Assembly: GCA_030668345.1 (NCBI GenBank)
Contig: DAOUUD010000059.1
Coordinates: 1 to 9,205, forward strand
Length of the DNA stretch: 9,205 bases
Direction: 5' to 3'
From: Candidatus Cloacimonadota bacterium
Lineage (GTDB): Bacteria; Cloacimonadota; Cloacimonadia; Cloacimonadales; TCS61
Below are positions 6,169-9,205 of this stretch, one piece after another; position 1 is the stretch's first letter, and each line of letters opens with the position of its first letter. Under the pieces are notes generated by a model. It had not been told where the DNA came from and did not search any database. It saw only the letters and a program-made list of their open reading frames with translations. The position numbers and the translations under genes are program-made.

Positions 6169-9100
6169 ATGAAAAAAAATATACTGATCCTGCTTATATT
6201 GGTCGTTGCACTGGATCTTTTCTCATATAGTTTTGGCAAAAACAAGATCCAGCAACCTGGAACAAAATGGTCGAAGATCGAAACTCTTCATTTTGATATT
6301 TATTTCCTGAGAGGTGATGATCAATTTGGAAAAACCGCTGCTCTTATTGCCGAAGAAGCTTATTATCATATAAAAAAAGATCTGAAAACTCCCGTAAAAA
6401 ATCGCATACCGGTTATTTTCTACAAATCCCACCAGGAATTTGCAACAACAAATATTATCTTTCCGCTGTTGAACGAAGCTGTGGGAGGTTTTACCGAATC
6501 GGCACGGAACAGGATTGCCGTTCCTTTTGATGGTAGTTACAAAAAAATGGAAGAGATATTTGTACACGAACTTACCCACGCTTACGTGAATGAATTGAAC
6601 CGAAGCCGTAATAGGTTCTTAAATCTTACCGGCTTACCGTTCTGGTTTAATGAAGGTCTTCCCGAATTTGAAGCTATCGGAGGGGAAAATGTTTATAACA
6701 ATATGTTCGTGATCGATCTTCTTTTTAACAGCACAATTGGCGATTTAAACATGATTGGCGGCTATTATGCCTATCGACTGGGCGAATCTTTCCTGGTATT
6801 CATAGAAGAGGTATATGGACGTGACAAAGTAATTGATCTCTTTTATGCAGTGAGATACAATAATAATCTGGATGTAGCTTTCAAAAAGGTTTTTGGTAAA
6901 GAATGCCAGGAAATTCAATTACAATGGAAGAATTATTTGAAAAAGAAATATTATCCCGATTTTGCCAGGTTCGAAATTCCTTACGAGATTTTTGAAAGGA
7001 AAACAGACCATACCAAAGATGGCTCATATTTAAATTTTGCTCCCAGATTTTCACCTTCCGGCGAGGAATTTCTTTATTTCTCCAACAAAAATATAAGAAC
7101 CGATATCTGGAAAGGTAATAGTCTGGGCTTGCGTAAGAATGAGAAAATATTAAATGGTGAAACCACCGGTAAATTTGAGGAATTTCATTTTCAAAGAAAT
7201 AATTTCAGCTGGTTTCCTGATGGAGAAAGGTTTGCTTTTGTTTCAAAAACCTCCACCGGGGATAGATTGTATATTATGAACCTTGAAACAGGAAAACTGG
7301 TTTATGAATTTTCTTTTCCGGGGTTTGACGCTCTTTATGAAATTGATGTTTCAAAAGATGGGAAAAAAATTGTGTTTGCCGGCCAGAAAAACATTAAATG
7401 CGATATCTTCATATTGGATGTTTCCTCAGAAGAAATTGAACAGATAACAGATGATTTTTATTATGACAGCCAGCCCAGATGGTCTCCCGATGATAGCAAG
7501 ATAGTTTTTACCTCCGAACGATGTGAAAATAGCAACACTACCAGAAAGCAGATTTTCAGTAAACTTACCAGTGATATTTTTTATTATGATGTTGAACTAC
7601 AAAAATTTTTCCAGGTTACCAGCGATGAAGAGAATAGTAAGTTCCCGATTTGGTCGCAGGATGGCACTAAAATTCTTTTTATTACAGAAAGGGAGATTAC
7701 CACGAATTTTGAGATTATCGATCTGGAATCGGGAACTCGTGCCAATGTTACCAATGTACATGGCGGTGTTTTTACAGGTGATCTCAGCATTAATGACGAC
7801 GAACTGATCTTCTCCGGTTTCTATAATGGTGGATGGGATATTTATATGAAATCCAATCCATTGGATGATCTTGAATATTTAGATTATCAAATTCCCCGGG
7901 AATATGAATTTATCGATGACTTTTATAGCAGGTTCAAAATTGAACGTTATACAGTTTTTGGGAAAACAGAAAGAAAATTTAAAAAAGAATTACCGGAGTA
8001 TCCCGACCAGGTTACAAAGATCGATTTGTGGGATTTTGCTAAAGTTGATAGTACACGCCAGGCATATAATCAGCAATTAGATGAAAGACCAACGGATATT
8101 AATGAACCTGTAATTAAGCCTTACAAAACGAGATTTGCACTTGATTATCTCTGGGGCGGTGTGGCATATACTCCTTCGGGGGGTACTTATGCTCAGTTGC
8201 AGTTTGGTCTTTCCGACCTGATGGGAAATCACTCGATAGGCATAAACCTGGGAATTACCGGCGATCTGGATGCTTCTAATGTTGTGCTTAATTACCTTTA
8301 TCTGGCTAAACGCATAGATTACGGTATCGGTGGATTTTACTTGAATGATGAGTGGGTATATTGGACTAATTTCTATAATGATGATGATTACCTGAGAGAA
8401 AGAATTCGCGAATTTGGAGTTTATACGATCCTGCGCTATCCTTTTGATAAATTCTGGCGAGTGGATTTTGAAAATCTCTTCTATAAGAGCATTATAAAAC
8501 GTGACTGGTGGGATGGAAATAACTGGATGGAAGAATATCTGCCGCAAAGTTTTATGGATTACTACGATCTGGAAGAAAAAGAGAGTGAATTGGTGGTAGC
8601 ACCCCAGATCACTTTTGTGCATGATAATGCTATCTATGGGAGTGTGGGACCTGTTTCCGGTTGGAGAGGAGCACTACTGTTTAATAGAAGTTTTTCCTCG
8701 GAGAACAGTTATTCAATAATTTATACGGATCTGCGGAATTATATCTTTTTTGAAAAACGATATTCTTTTGCCTCCCGCTTATTGGGTGGAACAATTATTG
8801 GTGATACAAATAAGCGTTTCGTGTTAGATTATTTCAATGGAGTTCGTGGTTTTGATAAAGAGATAGAAGGAACCAGAAAATTTCTCACCAGTATTGAATT
8901 AAGATATCCTTTTATCGACAATTTGAAATTGACCTTTCCACTACCGCTCTATTTCCAGCAGATAAGGGGAAGCATCTTTATAGATATGGGAAGCGTGTGG
9001 GATGAAGGTGAAAAATTAAGGTTTTATGAAAATGACAGACTAAAAGACTTGAAATTGGGCTTTGGTTTCGGTCCACGCTTAAATATGGGTTATTTTGTTC

Positions 9101-9183
9101 TTAAAATGGATATAGCCTGGCATAACTATCTATACGATTTCAGCAAACCTTATATTTATCTGATTCTCTCTCCGGATTTTTAA
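6169..9183 (+). CDS. Exported metalloprotease-like / TolB-like propeller / Omp85-type outer-membrane barrel protein
   Basis: This 1004-residue protein has four regions. Residues 1-23 look like a signal peptide (KKN, then a hydrophobic run to about Phe18) with no lipobox. Residues 30-265 look like a gluzincin (peptidase-MA-like) metalloprotease domain: HELTH at 133-137 supplies two His ligands and Glu134, and FNEGLPEFE at 160-168 supplies the likely third ligand. Residues 285-562 hold six TolB/PD40-like blades, such as PRWSPDDSKIVFTSER (436-451) and PIWSQDGTKILF (493-504). After a charged linker (about 570-650), residues 652-1004 look like a beta-barrel. It has VRGF (892-895), the Omp85 loop-6 motif, then SIELRYPF and GSIFIDMGSVWDEG, and it ends in a terminal Phe. 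No POTRA domains are visible. AAGGA lies 6 bases before the ATG. Residues needed for peptidase activity are present, but its substrate is unknown. Confidence 0.85.
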   Translation: MKKNILILLILVVALDLFSYSFGKNKIQQPGTKWSKIETLHFDIYFLRGDDQFGKTAALIAEEAYYHIKKDLKTPVKNRIPVIFYKSHQEFATTNIIFPLLNEAVGGFTESARNRIAVPFDGSYKKMEEIFVHELTHAYVNELNRSRNRFLNLTGLPFWFNEGLPEFEAIGGENVYNNMFVIDLLFNSTIGDLNMIGGYYAYRLGESFLVFIEEVYGRDKVIDLFYAVRYNNNLDVAFKKVFGKECQEIQLQWKNYLKKKYYPDFARFEIPYEIFERKTDHTKDGSYLNFAPRFSPSGEEFLYFSNKNIRTDIWKGNSLGLRKNEKILNGETTGKFEEFHFQRNNFSWFPDGERFAFVSKTSTGDRLYIMNLETGKLVYEFSFPGFDALYEIDVSKDGKKIVFAGQKNIKCDIFILDVSSEEIEQITDDFYYDSQPRWSPDDSKIVFTSERCENSNTTRKQIFSKLTSDIFYYDVELQKFFQVTSDEENSKFPIWSQDGTKILFITEREITTNFEIIDLESGTRANVTNVHGGVFTGDLSINDDELIFSGFYNGGWDIYMKSNPLDDLEYLDYQIPREYEFIDDFYSRFKIERYTVFGKTERKFKKELPEYPDQVTKIDLWDFAKVDSTRQAYNQQLDERPTDINEPVIKPYKTRFALDYLWGGVAYTPSGGTYAQLQFGLSDLMGNHSIGINLGITGDLDASNVVLNYLYLAKRIDYGIGGFYLNDEWVYWTNFYNDDDYLRERIREFGVYTILRYPFDKFWRVDFENLFYKSIIKRDWWDGNNWMEEYLPQSFMDYYDLEEKESELVVAPQITFVHDNAIYGSVGPVSGWRGALLFNRSFSSENSYSIIYTDLRNYIFFEKRYSFASRLLGGTIIGDTNKRFVLDYFNGVRGFDKEIEGTRKFLTSIELRYPFIDNLKLTFPLPLYFQQIRGSIFIDMGSVWDEGEKLRFYENDRLKDLKLGFGFGPRLNMGYFVLKMDIAWHNYLYDFSKPYIYLILSPDF

Positions 9184-9205
9184 CGGTCGGCGGTATGATT
9201 AGTAA

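Noticed and set aside
7523..7807. 94-codon open frame on the + strand in another frame of the propeller region
   Set aside because: It overlaps blades 4 to 6 of the real gene and has no convincing ribosome site or recognisable motif.
8077..8622. 181-codon open frame on the minus strand
   Set aside because: It lies wholly within the barrel-protein gene, its product matches no family I recognise, and the + strand frame has clear domain motifs throughout.
9184..9205. Start of another gene or a terminator after the barrel gene
   Set aside because: Only 22 bases remain, with no hairpin plus T-run and no start codon supported by a ribosome site.

Overview
The window looks like chromosomal DNA from an AT-rich, Gram-negative (diderm) bacterium. 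The diderm reading rests on an MCE/Mla-type lipid-transport ATPase and substrate-binding protein followed by a large predicted outer-membrane beta-barrel protein. The low-GC coding style, the short palindromic and octamer repeats between genes, and the peptidase-propeller-barrel protein would suit an uncultured lineage such as Cloacimonadota or a relative in the Bacteroidetes/Chlorobi sphere. That placement is an impression from memory and was not tested. All six genes read on the + strand.

Layout. Bases 1-1125 hold the 3' part of a beta-class DNA methyltransferase whose catalytic (N/D)PP(Y/F/W) motif lies upstream of the window. It carries a C-terminal PD-(D/E)xK nuclease-like domain. A 198-base gap (1126-1323) contains several inverted repeats and then a possible promoter. 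aspS (aspartyl-tRNA synthetase) follows at 1324-3132, and its last dozen codons appear to come from a repeat. The 94-base gap after aspS holds two hairpins, one of them terminator-like.

Bases 3227-9183 form a tight gene cluster. It consists of mtaB (tRNA ms2t6A37 methylthiotransferase), an MlaF-like ABC ATPase overlapping mtaB by 8 bases, an MlaD-like MCE protein 9 bases later, and a 1004-residue exported protein 16 bases after that. The last protein has a signal peptide, a zinc-metalloprotease-like domain (HELTH plus NEGLPE), a six-blade TolB-like propeller, and a C-terminal Omp85-type barrel with a VRGF motif.

How they work together. The first two genes of this stretch (aspS, mtaB) are translation functions. 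The last three are envelope functions: an ATPase and an inner-membrane-anchored MCE protein of a lipid-transport machine, beside an outer-membrane protein with periplasmic protease and propeller domains. The MlaE-type permease such an ATPase needs is not in the window. The most interesting possibility is that the peptidase-propeller-barrel protein is the outer-membrane partner, or a quality-control factor, for the MCE system. That is inferred only from gene order. Bases 9184-9205 after the last stop hold nothing recognisable.
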